Source: UKL13-3 sp040387195
Lineage (GTDB): Bacteria > Bacteroidota > Bacteroidia > UKL13-3
Length of the DNA stretch: 64,000 nt
Direction: 5' to 3'
Assembly (NCBI GenBank): GCA_040387195.1
Contig: JAZKEF010000012.1
Location: 124,001-188,000 of the forward strand
Numbering within the stretch: the stretch's first letter is position 1; each line of letters starts with the position of its first letter. The notes below the pieces were generated by a model, which did no database searches, was not told the DNA's origin, and saw only the letters and a program-made list of their open reading frames with translations. The translations under genes and the position numbers were made by a program. This document shows, piece after piece, positions 7,906 to 16,228 of the stretch.

Positions 7906-8172
7906 TTAGTCTTTTTTAACAGGGTGAGTTTTGAATGTACGGGTAGGAGCAAATTCACCTAATTTGTGACCTACCATGTTTTCAGTTACATACACCGGGA
8001 TAAACTTGTTACCATTGTGTACAGCAAATGTTTGTCCAACAAAATCCGGAGAGATTACTGATCTTCTCGACCAAGTTTTGATGACAGTTTTTTTGTTAGA
8101 CTCAACTACTACGCTTACTTTCTTTTCAAGTTTAGCGTCAATATAAGGTCCTTTTTTTAGAGAGCGTGCCAT
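7906..8172 (-). CDS. rpsS: 30S ribosomal protein S19
   Basis: An 88-residue S19 beginning MARSLKKGPYIDAKLEKKV, with the core TWSRRSVISPDFVGQTFAVH and the C-terminal MVGHKLGEFAPTRTF. S19 with S13 forms the head of the 30S subunit near the A-site finger. It is packed three bases from each neighbour (rplB and rplV), the usual S10-operon arrangement. Confidence 0.98.
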   Translation of the reverse strand: MARSLKKGPYIDAKLEKKVSVVVESNKKTVIKTWSRRSVISPDFVGQTFAVHNGNKFIPVYVTENMVGHKLGEFAPTRTFKTHPVKKD

Positions 8173-8175
8173 ATC

Positions 8176-9000
8176 TTATTTCTTTCTCCTTTCGATGATG
8201 AATCTGTTAGAATATTTCTTAGGTGTACGTGTTTTGTAACCTTTTGATTTAATACCGTTACGTGAACGTGGGTGTCCTCCTGAAGCTCTACCTTCACCAC
8301 CACCCATAGGGTGATCCACCGGATTCATTACTACCGGACGAGTTCTTGGTCTGCGACCTCTCCAACGGTTAGCACCGGCTTTACCCATACGTTCCTGGTT
8401 GTGATCAGGATTTGACACCGAACCGATTGTAGCTGAACAAGCAACTAAAATCATACGTGTTTCACCTGAAGCAAGTTTCACGATCGCATATCTACCATCA
8501 CGGTTGAGCAATTGTGCAAATGATCCTGCTGAGCGAACTAATTTACCACCACGATCCGGTTGCAATTCAATATTGTGAATTACTGTTCCCAATGGAATCT
8601 CTGCCAAAGGCAACGTGTTTCCGATTTCAGGGGCTGAACCTGGTCCGCTCATTACTGAGGTTCCAACTTTCAATCCGTGTGGAGCGATGATATATCTCTT
8701 TTCGCCATCAACATAGTGCAACAAAGCGATGCGTGCACTACGGTTTGGATCATACTCAATAGAGTGTACTGTGGCAGGAATTGTTTTCTTCTCGCGAATG
8801 AAATCAATAATACGGTACTGTTGTTTGTGTCCGCCTCCCATGTATCTCATGGTCATTTTACCGCTGTCGTTACGACCACCTGAGCGTTTTTTGGGTACCA
8901 ATAATGACTTCTCTGGAGTAGATTTAGTAATCTCCTCGAAAGTATTTACGGCTTTGAATCTGGTACCGGCTGTTACGGGTTTAAATTTTCTAATTCCCAT
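8176..9000 (-). CDS. rplB: 50S ribosomal protein L2
   Basis: A 274-residue L2, needed for subunit association and peptidyl transferase function. The near-invariant block NPVDHPMGGGEGRASGGHPR, containing the conserved His, is present around residues 225-245. The GRDGRYA-like and MGKAGANRWRGRRPRTR segments are also clear. The start MGIRKFKPVTAGTRF is typical, and the length matches the family. Confidence 0.98.
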   Translation of the reverse strand: MGIRKFKPVTAGTRFKAVNTFEEITKSTPEKSLLVPKKRSGGRNDSGKMTMRYMGGGHKQQYRIIDFIREKKTIPATVHSIEYDPNRSARIALLHYVDGEKRYIIAPHGLKVGTSVMSGPGSAPEIGNTLPLAEIPLGTVIHNIELQPDRGGKLVRSAGSFAQLLNRDGRYAIVKLASGETRMILVACSATIGSVSNPDHNQERMGKAGANRWRGRRPRTRPVVMNPVDHPMGGGEGRASGGHPRSRNGIKSKGYKTRTPKKYSNRFIIERRKK

Positions 9001-9007
9001 TGCTTAA

Positions 9008-9298
9008 TTATATGTTTTGGAAGAAGTCAATAGTCTGACCGTCTTTCAATGTAACAATTGCTTTTTTGAATGCAGGTTTTCTGCCCTCGAACAAACCCTT
9101 TTTGGTGAAACGTGATTTGGCTTTACCTGCATAACGCATAGTGCTGATGCCGGTTACGTTCACCGAAAACAATGTTTCGATTTCTTTGATAATTTCAGGT
9201 TTCGTAGCTAATTTATCAACGATAAACCCGAATTGTCCCAACTTCTCACTGTGAGCTGTTGATTTTTCAGTAATTAAAGGCTTTCTAAGTGTGCTCAT
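9008..9298 (-). CDS. rplW: 50S ribosomal protein L23
   Basis: A 96-residue L23 beginning MSTLRKPLITEKSTAHSEK. It has the FIVDKLATKPEIIKEIETLF helix and the TMRYAGKAKSRFTKKG loop that docks at the tunnel exit. L23 is the main anchor for trigger factor and SRP. The start codon shares one base with the rplD stop. Order and length are as expected. Confidence 0.97.
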   Translation of the reverse strand: MSTLRKPLITEKSTAHSEKLGQFGFIVDKLATKPEIIKEIETLFSVNVTGISTMRYAGKAKSRFTKKGLFEGRKPAFKKAIVTLKDGQTIDFFQNI

Positions 9299-9933
9299 TA
9301 TTTCGCTGAATTTAAAATTTCCTCAATAACCGAAACCGAAGTATCCACTAAAATCAATCTGTTGGCAGCAAGAATCTCATATGTATTCAAATCCTTGGCT
9401 GTCATTACTTTTGCTTTAGGCAAGTTTCTGCTCGATCTGTAAATATTGTCGTTGTAATCAGGAATTACCAATAACGTTTTTTCCGTATTCAACTTCAAGT
9501 TGTTTAAGATGCTTAAGTATTGTTTGGTTTTCGGCCCTTCAATATTGAAGCTTTCTACAACAGTGATATTGTTTTCTTTAGCTTTGTAAGTCAATGCTGA
9601 TTTACGAGCCAATTGTTTCAATTTTTTATTCAGTTTGAAGCTGTAGTCACGGGGACGAGGACCATGGATACGAGCTCCACCAACCATTGTACCACTCTTG
9701 ATACTACCTTTACGTGATCCACCTGTACCTTTTTGCTTGTGCAATTTTTTGGTAGAACCGCTTACTTCACTTCTTTCTTTTGCTTTATGCGTTCCTGTAC
9801 GTTGGTTAGCAAGGTATTGCTTTACGTCAAGATAGATAGCGTGATCGCTTGGCTCAACACCAAATACGTTCTCAGAAAGCTTTACTTTTTTTCCGGTTTC
9901 TGTTCCGGATGTATTTAATACTGCTATTTCCAT
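9298..9933 (-). CDS. rplD: 50S ribosomal protein L4
   Basis: A 211-residue L4. The extended loop that reaches the exit tunnel is recognisable (KLHKQKGTGGSRKGSIKSG, then GGARIHGPRPRDYSFKLNKK). In many bacteria L4 also autoregulates the S10 operon. The start is placed at ATG 9933, giving MEIAVLN; a GTG three bases upstream at 9936 touches the rplC stop codon and is less likely. It is co-oriented with rplC and rplW with almost no spacing. Confidence 0.96.
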   Translation of the reverse strand: MEIAVLNTSGTETGKKVKLSENVFGVEPSDHAIYLDVKQYLANQRTGTHKAKERSEVSGSTKKLHKQKGTGGSRKGSIKSGTMVGGARIHGPRPRDYSFKLNKKLKQLARKSALTYKAKENNITVVESFNIEGPKTKQYLSILNNLKLNTEKTLLVIPDYNDNIYRSSRNLPKAKVMTAKDLNTYEILAANRLILVDTSVSVIEEILNSAK

Positions 9934-9935
9934 CA

Positions 9936-10553
9936 CTATTTCTCTATTAATAAGAATGATCCCTTATGACCAGGAATACTTCCTTTTACTACCAATAAGT
10001 TTTGCTCTTTCAAAACTTTCAAAATCTCAAGGTTGGTTTTCTTAACACGAACACCTCCCATACGACCAGCCATGCGCATTCCTTTGAATACACGTGAAGG
10101 ATCTGAAGATGCACCTAATGAACCCGGAGCTCTCAAACGGTTATGTTGACCGTGTGTTTGCATACCAACTCCACTAAATCCGTGGCGTTTTACAACACCT
10201 TGAAAACCTTTTCCTTTAGAGGTTCCAACTACGTCAACGAATTCGCCAACTTCAAATAAACCAATCTCGATAGATTGACCCAATGTAAGTTCGGTTTCAA
10301 ATCCTTTGAATTCAGCCAACTTCGTTTTAGGAGTCGTGTTAGCTTTAGTGAAGATTCCTTTTTGCGCAGCGGGAGTGTTTTTTTCTTTCCTATCTCCATA
10401 CGCTAGCTGAACAGCTTGGTAACCATCTTTCTCAGTGGTTTTTACTTGTGTTACTACACAAGGCCCTGCCTCGATAACAGTACAAGGAATTTGTTTCCCG
10501 TTGCTATCGAACACGCTGGTCATGCCTACTTTTCTACCTATTATTCCAGACAT
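9936..10553 (-). CDS. rplC: 50S ribosomal protein L3
   Basis: A 205-residue L3 beginning MSGIIGRKVGMTSVFD. The central extension that reaches the peptidyl transferase centre is present (GTSKGKGFQGVVKRHGFSG, MQTHGQHNRLRAPGSLGASS, then GMRMAGRMG). Its Gln in the GMQTHG motif is the residue methylated by PrmB in E. coli. It follows rpsJ after 22 bases in normal S10-operon order. Confidence 0.97.
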   Translation of the reverse strand: MSGIIGRKVGMTSVFDSNGKQIPCTVIEAGPCVVTQVKTTEKDGYQAVQLAYGDRKEKNTPAAQKGIFTKANTTPKTKLAEFKGFETELTLGQSIEIGLFEVGEFVDVVGTSKGKGFQGVVKRHGFSGVGMQTHGQHNRLRAPGSLGASSDPSRVFKGMRMAGRMGGVRVKKTNLEILKVLKEQNLLVVKGSIPGHKGSFLLIEK

Positions 10554-10575
10554 AATATCTTAATCTCTTTACAAG

Positions 10576-10884
10576 TTATACTTTGATTTCAACATCTACT
10601 CCGCTCGGCAAATCCAATTTCATTAATGCATCAACAGTTTTAGCGGTTGAACTGTAGATATCCAATACCCTTTTGTAAGAGCATAATTGGAATTGCTCTC
10701 TTGCTTTCTTGTTTACGTGTGGCGAACGTAACACTGTGTAAATTCTCTTGTGAGTTGGAAGTGGAATTGGACCACTCACTACCGCACCTGTTGACTTTAC
10801 TGTTCTAACAATCTTCTCTGCTGATTTATCAACAAGATTGTAGTCGAAAGACTTTAATTTGATCCTGATTTTTTGATTAACCAT
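10576..10884 (-). CDS. rpsJ: 30S ribosomal protein S10
   Basis: A 102-residue S10. The core reads KSTGAVVSGPIPLPTHKRIY, followed by SPHVNKKAREQFQL. The His of the LPTHKR loop corresponds to the region altered in tigecycline-resistant strains, and no change from the common sequence is seen. S10 also partners NusB in antitermination. It lies four bases after fusA, so the str and S10 groups are probably one transcription unit here, without tuf between them. Confidence 0.97.
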   Translation of the reverse strand: MVNQKIRIKLKSFDYNLVDKSAEKIVRTVKSTGAVVSGPIPLPTHKRIYTVLRSPHVNKKAREQFQLCSYKRVLDIYSSTAKTVDALMKLDLPSGVDVEIKV

Positions 10885-10888
10885 TTTA

Positions 10889-12994
10889 TTAAGCTTTAGC
10901 TGCTTTACCGTTTACTTTTGCTAATATTTCTTCTTGTACGTTACGTGGAGCTTCAGCGTAGTGATCAAACTCCATGGTACTGCTTGCGCGACCTGACGAT
11001 AATGTACGTAATTGAGTAACGTATCCGAACATTTCAGAAAGTGGAACTCTTGCCTTGATTACTTGTGAACCGGCACGTGTATCCATTCCATCTAATTGTC
11101 CTCTGCGTTTGTTCAAGTCACCAATCACATCTCCCATATTTTCTTCCGGAGTCAAAATCTCAATCTTCATGATTGGCTCCAACAATACTGGCGATGCTTT
11201 ACGTGATGCTTCTTTAAAGGCAATGCTTGCTGCAATTTCGAATGACACTGAATCCGAATCCACTGCGTGGAATGAGCCGTCAAACAAACGAACTTTTAAG
11301 CTCTCAACAGGATATCCTGCTAATACACCGGTTCCCATTGCTTTATCAAAACCTTTTTGGATAGAAGGAATAAATTCTTTTGGAATTGAACCTCCAACAA
11401 CTTCATTAACAAACTCCAATCCGTGTTTTGCAGGATCGCCGGGAATCAATTCAAATTGAATATCAGCGAACTTACCACGACCACCCGATTGTTTTTTGTA
11501 TACCTCACGGTGTGTTACCGATTTGGTGATTGTTTCTTTATATGCTACTTGCGGAGCACCTTGGTTACACTCTACTTTAAACTCGCGTCTCAAACGATCC
11601 ACGATAATTTCCAAGTGCAACTCTCCCATTCCTGAGATAACAGTTTGACCTGTTTCCTCGTCTGTTTTTACTTTAAAAGTAGGATCCTCTTCAGCTAATT
11701 TAGCTAATGACATACCCAATTTATCCGAGTCAGCCTGAGTTTTAGGCTCAATTGCCAATCCGATTACCGGCTCAGGGAAATCCATTGCTTCTAACACAAT
11801 CGGGAATTTCTCAGCACATAAAGTGTCACCGGTTTTGATATCTTTAAATCCTACAGCTGCTCCGATATCTCCTGCTTCTAATGCTTCGATAGGATTTTGT
11901 TTGTTGGCATGCATCTGGAAGATACGTGAGATACGCTCTTTGTTTCCGCTACGTGTGTTTAATACGTATGAACCTGCATCCAATTTACCTGAGTACGCAC
12001 GCATAAATGCTAAACGTCCAACAAACGGGTCAGTAGCAATCTTAAATGCAAGAGCTGTGAAAGGCTCATTTACATCCGGCTTGCGGGTTACTTCTTCGTT
12101 TGTATCAGGGTTGATACCTGTTATTTCTTTTTTATCCATTGGAGAAGGCAACAATTCCATTACCAAATCCAACATGGTTTGAACACCTTTATTCTTGAAT
12201 GACGAACCGCACAACATGGGAACGATTTTCATGTCAATAACTGCTTTACGCAAAGCGTCCAAAATTTCTCTTTCTGAGATTGATGTAGGATCTTCGAAGA
12301 ATTTCTCCATCAATTTATCATCATACTCAGATACCGCTTCCAACAATTTCTCTCTCCATTCAGTTGCTTCTTCTACCATGTCGGCAGGAATTTCAACATC
12401 CTGGTAAGTCATACCTTTATCATGCTCATTCCAGATCATTCCGCGGAAGTTGATTAAATCAACTACCCCTTTAAATCCATCTTCAGCACCGATAGGTAAT
12501 TGCAATGGAACTGCGTTGCTACCCAACATCTCTTTTACTTGTTTTACAACGTTCAAGAAATCGGCACCTGAGCGGTCCATTTTATTTACGAAGCCTAAAC
12601 GAGCTACGTTATAGTTATTTGCAAGTCTCCAGTTAGTTTCCGATTGTGGCTCAACACCATCAACTGCAGAAAACAAGAACACTAATCCATCCAATACACG
12701 TAAAGAACGGTTTACCTCTACAGTAAAGTCAACGTGACCCGGTGTATCGATAATATTAATATGATAATTTTTATTACGGTATTTCCAAGGCACAGTAGTT
12801 GCTGCCGAAGTAATTGTGATACCACGTTCAGCTTCCTGAACCATCCAGTCCATTGTAGAAGCTCCATCGTGAACCTCACCTATCTTGTGGTTTACACCGG
12901 AATAGTAAAGGATACGCTCAGTCGTAGTAGTCTTACCCGCATCAATATGCGCAGCAATACCAATATTTCTTGTTAATGTTAAGTCGCGTGACAT
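10889..12994 (-). CDS. fusA: Elongation factor G
   Basis: A 701-residue translocation GTPase. The G motifs are intact: AAHIDAGKTTTTERIL (G1), DTPGHVDFTVEVNRSL (G3, with the catalytic His) and NKMDRSGADF (G4). Domain II and the domain IV-V region (GGSIPKEFIPSIQKGF, then EPIMKIEILTPEENMG) complete a full-length EF-G. It sits between rpsG and rpsJ, the standard str-operon position. The protein also resembles the typical housekeeping EF-G rather than the EF-G2 paralogues. Confidence 0.98.
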   Translation of the reverse strand: MSRDLTLTRNIGIAAHIDAGKTTTTERILYYSGVNHKIGEVHDGASTMDWMVQEAERGITITSAATTVPWKYRNKNYHINIIDTPGHVDFTVEVNRSLRVLDGLVFLFSAVDGVEPQSETNWRLANNYNVARLGFVNKMDRSGADFLNVVKQVKEMLGSNAVPLQLPIGAEDGFKGVVDLINFRGMIWNEHDKGMTYQDVEIPADMVEEATEWREKLLEAVSEYDDKLMEKFFEDPTSISEREILDALRKAVIDMKIVPMLCGSSFKNKGVQTMLDLVMELLPSPMDKKEITGINPDTNEEVTRKPDVNEPFTALAFKIATDPFVGRLAFMRAYSGKLDAGSYVLNTRSGNKERISRIFQMHANKQNPIEALEAGDIGAAVGFKDIKTGDTLCAEKFPIVLEAMDFPEPVIGLAIEPKTQADSDKLGMSLAKLAEEDPTFKVKTDEETGQTVISGMGELHLEIIVDRLRREFKVECNQGAPQVAYKETITKSVTHREVYKKQSGGRGKFADIQFELIPGDPAKHGLEFVNEVVGGSIPKEFIPSIQKGFDKAMGTGVLAGYPVESLKVRLFDGSFHAVDSDSVSFEIAASIAFKEASRKASPVLLEPIMKIEILTPEENMGDVIGDLNKRRGQLDGMDTRAGSQVIKARVPLSEMFGYVTQLRTLSSGRASSTMEFDHYAEAPRNVQEEILAKVNGKAAKA

Positions 12995-13023
12995 TCGTTT
13001 ATATACTCTCTAATGGGTTATAA

Positions 13024-13494
13024 TTAACTTACTTTGAAATGTGAGAATGCTTTGTTAGCCTCAGCCATTCTATGTGTGTCTTCACGTTTCTTTACTGAAG
13101 CACCTTCACCTTTTGAAGCTGCGATAATCTCAGCAGACAATTTATCTGCCATTGATTTTTCAGAACGTTTACGCGAATATTCAATCATCCATTTCATCCC
13201 TACTGCAATTTTACGGTCAGCAGGTACTTCCATTGGAATCTGGAATGTTGCACCACCTACACGTCTTGCTTTAACTTCAACTGAAGGCATTACGTTATTC
13301 AATGCTTTTTTCCAAACATCAATACCCGGCTCCTGAATTTTGGCTTCTACTTTGCCTAATGCATCATAGAAAATTGCAAAAGCTGTACTTTTCTTTCCGC
13401 TCCACATCATGTTGTTTACGAAACGTGTTACCATCGTGTCGTTAAACTTAGGATCTGGTGTTAAAATGCGTTTTTTAGGTTTCGACTTTCTCAT
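13024..13494 (-). CDS. rpsG: 30S ribosomal protein S7
   Basis: A 156-residue S7 beginning MRKSKPKKRILTPDPKFNDT. It has the VKARRVGGATFQIPMEV block near residue 80 and the C-terminal EDTHRMAEANKAFSHF. S7 nucleates assembly of the 30S head and lies at the E site. The order rpsL-rpsG-fusA is universal. The gap to rpsL is 24 bases and no separate promoter is evident. Confidence 0.98.
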   Translation of the reverse strand: MRKSKPKKRILTPDPKFNDTMVTRFVNNMMWSGKKSTAFAIFYDALGKVEAKIQEPGIDVWKKALNNVMPSVEVKARRVGGATFQIPMEVPADRKIAVGMKWMIEYSRKRSEKSMADKLSAEIIAASKGEGASVKKREDTHRMAEANKAFSHFKVS

Positions 13495-13518
13495 GTTATC
13501 TAAACTTTCCTAATTTGA

Positions 13519-13929
13519 TTATTTTTTACCTTTTGCTTTTGGATCCGGAGCTGCACCTGGTTTAGGTTTTTTAGTTCCGTATTTAGAACGTCTTTGGTTA
13601 CGTCCGGCAACACCCGCTGTATCCAATGCTCCACGTACGATGTGGTAACGAACACCCGGTAAATCTTTTACCCTTCCTCCACGTACAAGTACGATAGAGT
13701 GTTCTTGAAGGTTATGTCCTTCACCCGGAATATAAGCGTTAATCTCGTTACCGTTGGTTAAGCGCACACGCGCTACTTTACGCATAGCCGAGTTTGGTTT
13801 CTTTGGTGTAGTAGTGTATACACGTGTACACACGCCTCTGCGCTGTGGGCAAGAATCTAATGCAGGAGATTTACTCTTGTAGTTGATGTCTGTGCGGCCT
13901 TTTCTTACAAGCTGTTGTATGGTTGGCAT
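13519..13929 (-). CDS. rpsL: 30S ribosomal protein S12
   Basis: A 136-residue S12, first gene of the long ribosomal operon. The decoding-centre loops are wild type: TTTPKKPNSAMRKVARVRL carries the Lys pair at which streptomycin-resistance mutations arise, and RGGRVKDLPGVRYH carries the second hot-spot Lys. The Asp in VKDLPG is the residue that RimO methylthiolates in E. coli. A Lys/Pro-rich tail (KKPKPGAAPDPKAKGKK) extends the C-terminus. Confidence 0.98.
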   Translation of the reverse strand: MPTIQQLVRKGRTDINYKSKSPALDSCPQRRGVCTRVYTTTPKKPNSAMRKVARVRLTNGNEINAYIPGEGHNLQEHSIVLVRGGRVKDLPGVRYHIVRGALDTAGVAGRNQRRSKYGTKKPKPGAAPDPKAKGKK

Positions 13930-13969
13930 ATTAAAACTTTTGTTCGTTTACTCTATTTTTAAAGGACGG

Positions 13970-14001
13970 CAAAAGTACGAGGAATAAATTAGCTTAGCAA
14001 G
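13970..14001 (-). promoter_or_regulatory. Candidate promoter of the str-S10-spc operon
   Basis: Read on the minus strand, TACTTTTG (13970-13977) fits the Bacteroidota -7 element TAnnTTTG. A -33 half (CTTG, 13998-14001) lies 20 bases upstream. Transcription would begin about 35 bases before the rpsL ATG at 13929. A second TATATTTG on the same strand lies farther upstream at 14121-14128. Pattern match only. Confidence 0.6.
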
Positions 14002-14322
14002 TGCCTGACAAAAAATATTTTAAATATCTTAAAATATTCAGTGCTGAGCGGGTTACAGAAGAGAATTTAACCATCAGTCTTTCTACCGAGAAGTGTCCGG
14101 CTTTTTTCAAAACCGGGCTGCAAATATAAGGGCACTTTTGTATTTACCAATATTATTTTCAGGTTTTTATAAAAATATTTCCTGACTTTGATTAGTTCCA
14201 GAGCGGGTTCGTATGCCTGAATCAGCTTGAAGTGGCTTTTCTGCTTTATCTGTGTACTATGACTGTAATATGTTATTTGTCTGCAGGATACAATTAGCTG
14301 CACAGCTTATTGGGTGCTTATA
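13978..14322. other. Gene-poor stretch between rpsL and the serine hydrolase
   Basis: About 390 bases separate rpsL from the next gene. Apart from the promoter-like elements at 13970-14001 and 14121-14128 (minus strand), I see only a weak CCGG-paired hairpin near 14097-14117. A 78-codon frame on the minus strand (14067-14303) has no recognisable domain and covers the second promoter element, so I do not call it a gene. Confidence 0.4.
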
Positions 14323-15498
14323 TTAATGGGTATTACCTGGTAGCTGAAGCGTTTTTTGCTTCACTATTTCTCTCACAACCTCTTCGATCAATATATTATA
14401 TACGGGCCATGTATCCCGTTCCATCACAAAAACTGCAATCGTCAGGTCCACTTCGGGGATATACTTTACTTGGGTACCCCAAAAACCACCATGCCCGAAA
14501 GCTTTATATCCGGCTACGTTTGTATGCATTAAACCAAAACTGTATGATGGCGCTAATCCATCGGTCGTAGCAATGGTTGTATAGAGGAGTTCCTGCGTTG
14601 ACTGTTTCTCAAATATGTTTCCTGAGAACAAATATTGTGAAAAGCGGGCTAAATCAGTTACAGTAGACGCCAGTCCTCCCCCTCCAAAGGCATCAAAAGA
14701 ATAATCGAGCCGATAGCTGTTTACATTGTATGCTGTGGCTGTTTGCTCAACAAGTGGGAGTACTCCTTTAGGGTAATCCTCTTGCAACAGGAACCAGGTA
14801 CTGTTAAGTTTGAGTTTTTCAAATTTCAGTAACGTTCGAACTGCCAAATGAAACGGAAGTTGTGTTTTTTGCTCTATAATTTCGGTTAACAGTAAATAAT
14901 TCGTTTCTGAATACGCGAATTGCTCTCCTGCTTTAACAGTAAATAATCCCGAATCAATGGCCAGTTGGATTTGCTCATCCCTTGTCCAGCGATGTCCCGG
15001 ATCTGATTGGGTAAGGTTTTGATACTGTTGCGTGTTCACAAAGTCAAATATTCCGCTGGTATTGGTAAGCAAATGAGCTACCGTTATCTGTTCGGTATTA
15101 TATCCTCCCCTAATCAACAAACGATTCGATTTATCTGAAATTATCTTAGCAATAGGTTCAGTCGTTTTAAGTTTACCTTGTTCAATTAAACGTAGCATGG
15201 CTGCAGCAACATATGTTTTGGTATTCGAAGCAATATTTGCAGGCATTTCCGGAGTTAATTTCCTTCCTTTACTATCGGCAAAACCTACAGCTCCTTTCCA
15301 TGAAAGATCATATTTCGGAACCTCAATATGAACTGCAATTCCCTTGGTTTCAGGATGAGCTTTAAAAACAGAATCAACAATTTCCTGTATTCGTGTCAGT
15401 TGCTTTGAATTGTTATGATGCATATCTTTTGAATGTTGGGCCATTACGCAGGAAACATTTGTCACACATATTATCAGGATGATTGCAATTAATCTCAT
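14323..15498 (-). CDS. Secreted serine hydrolase, class C beta-lactamase/DD-peptidase fold
   Basis: A 391-residue protein of the PF00144 family. A signal peptide is evident (MRLIAIILIICVTNVSCVMA, cleavage near residue 21), placing it in the periplasm or at the envelope. The SxxK nucleophile motif is ASNTKTYVAAAML, and the HxG motif is FGHGGFWG near the C-terminus. The second motif reads YSETNY where classical enzymes have YxN, so the Asn is Glu. This suggests a D-alanyl carboxypeptidase, esterase or related hydrolase rather than an antibiotic-degrading lactamase. It is monocistronic on the minus strand, and the substrate cannot be predicted. Confidence 0.85.
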   Translation of the reverse strand: MRLIAIILIICVTNVSCVMAQHSKDMHHNNSKQLTRIQEIVDSVFKAHPETKGIAVHIEVPKYDLSWKGAVGFADSKGRKLTPEMPANIASNTKTYVAAAMLRLIEQGKLKTTEPIAKIISDKSNRLLIRGGYNTEQITVAHLLTNTSGIFDFVNTQQYQNLTQSDPGHRWTRDEQIQLAIDSGLFTVKAGEQFAYSETNYLLLTEIIEQKTQLPFHLAVRTLLKFEKLKLNSTWFLLQEDYPKGVLPLVEQTATAYNVNSYRLDYSFDAFGGGGLASTVTDLARFSQYLFSGNIFEKQSTQELLYTTIATTDGLAPSYSFGLMHTNVAGYKAFGHGGFWGTQVKYIPEVDLTIAVFVMERDTWPVYNILIEEVVREIVKQKTLQLPGNTH

Positions 15499-15633
15499 TT
15501 TGTAACGGCTGCCTTTTGGTGCAACTTATTAAAAAGTATGCATAGATTTAGTACCAATATTAAAATATGCATTCGGAAGACAAACAACTTTATCCAGTTT
15601 CATCATTATTCTGATAAAAGGGTGAACTACTCC

Positions 15634-15641
15634 TATATTTG
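15634..15641 (+). promoter_or_regulatory. -7 promoter element almost touching the miaE start
   Basis: TATATTTG, a full match to TAnnTTTG, ends only five bases before the miaE ATG at 15647. If used, transcription would start at or very near the start codon, giving a leaderless mRNA. The -33 part is weak. Confidence 0.45.
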
Positions 15642-15646
15642 CCGTT

Positions 15647-16228
15647 ATGTTAGGACTTAAACTTGCCACCGACCCCCGCTGGGCCAATGCTGCCGAAAAA
15701 TCGATTGACGAAATTCTGATTGACCATGCTTATTGTGAGCAGAAAGCTGCCACTACAGGTATCTCCCTTATTGTTCAATATCCTGAATTTGAAGAAATGG
15801 TGAAAGTATGCACAGCCATTGTTGCAGAAGAGTGGGGACATTTCCGCAGGGTGCTCAAGGAATTGGAAAAAAGGGGATTTAAGTTTGGGAGGCAACGAAA
15901 AGATGAGTATGTAAATGAGCTTATGAAGCTTATCACACGTGGTGGCGATCGAAATGAACAGGTCTCGGAGCGGCTATTATTGTTGGCAATGATTGAAGCC
16001 AGAAGCTGCGAACGTTTCAGGGTACTTTCTTTAAACATTCAGGATCTGGACTTAAAGCAATTTTACCATGAATTTATGGTGAGCGAGGCCGGTCACTATA
16101 AAACATTCATTGATTTGGCCAAGGAATACAAAGGAGAAGCCTATGTTAAAAAACGCTGGCAGGAAATTTTGGATGGAGAAGCTGAAATCATGAAAAGGTT
16201 AACCCCTCAGGGATCGCGTATCCACTAA
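15647..16228 (+). CDS. miaE: tRNA-(2-methylthio-N6-isopentenyladenosine) hydroxylase MiaE
   Basis: A 193-residue non-haem di-iron monooxygenase that hydroxylates ms2i6A37 to ms2io6A37 in tRNAs reading U-starting codons. The ferritin-like four-helix bundle shows the iron-ligand motifs DHAYCEQKAA, EEWGHF, EARSCERF and SEAGHYKTF in order. The length matches MiaE. It is a single gene; its stop codon overlaps convergently with the stop of the next gene (bases 16225-16228). The partners miaA and miaB are not in this window. The start MLGLKLATDPRWAN is typical of the family. Confidence 0.93.
   Translation: MLGLKLATDPRWANAAEKSIDEILIDHAYCEQKAATTGISLIVQYPEFEEMVKVCTAIVAEEWGHFRRVLKELEKRGFKFGRQRKDEYVNELMKLITRGGDRNEQVSERLLLLAMIEARSCERFRVLSLNIQDLDLKQFYHEFMVSEAGHYKTFIDLAKEYKGEAYVKKRWQEILDGEAEIMKRLTPQGSRIH

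Noticed and set aside
14067..14303. 78-codon frame upstream of the str operon (minus strand)
   Set aside because: No recognisable domain, and it spans a promoter-like element; I treat it as intergenic.
13930..14322. tRNA or rRNA gene beside rpsL
   Set aside because: No T-arm (GGTTCGAAxCC) or paired acceptor stem could be found.
14323..15498. Antibiotic-resistance beta-lactamase
   Set aside because: The fold fits, but the YxN motif reads YSE and there is no mobile context; a wall hydrolase or esterase is more likely.
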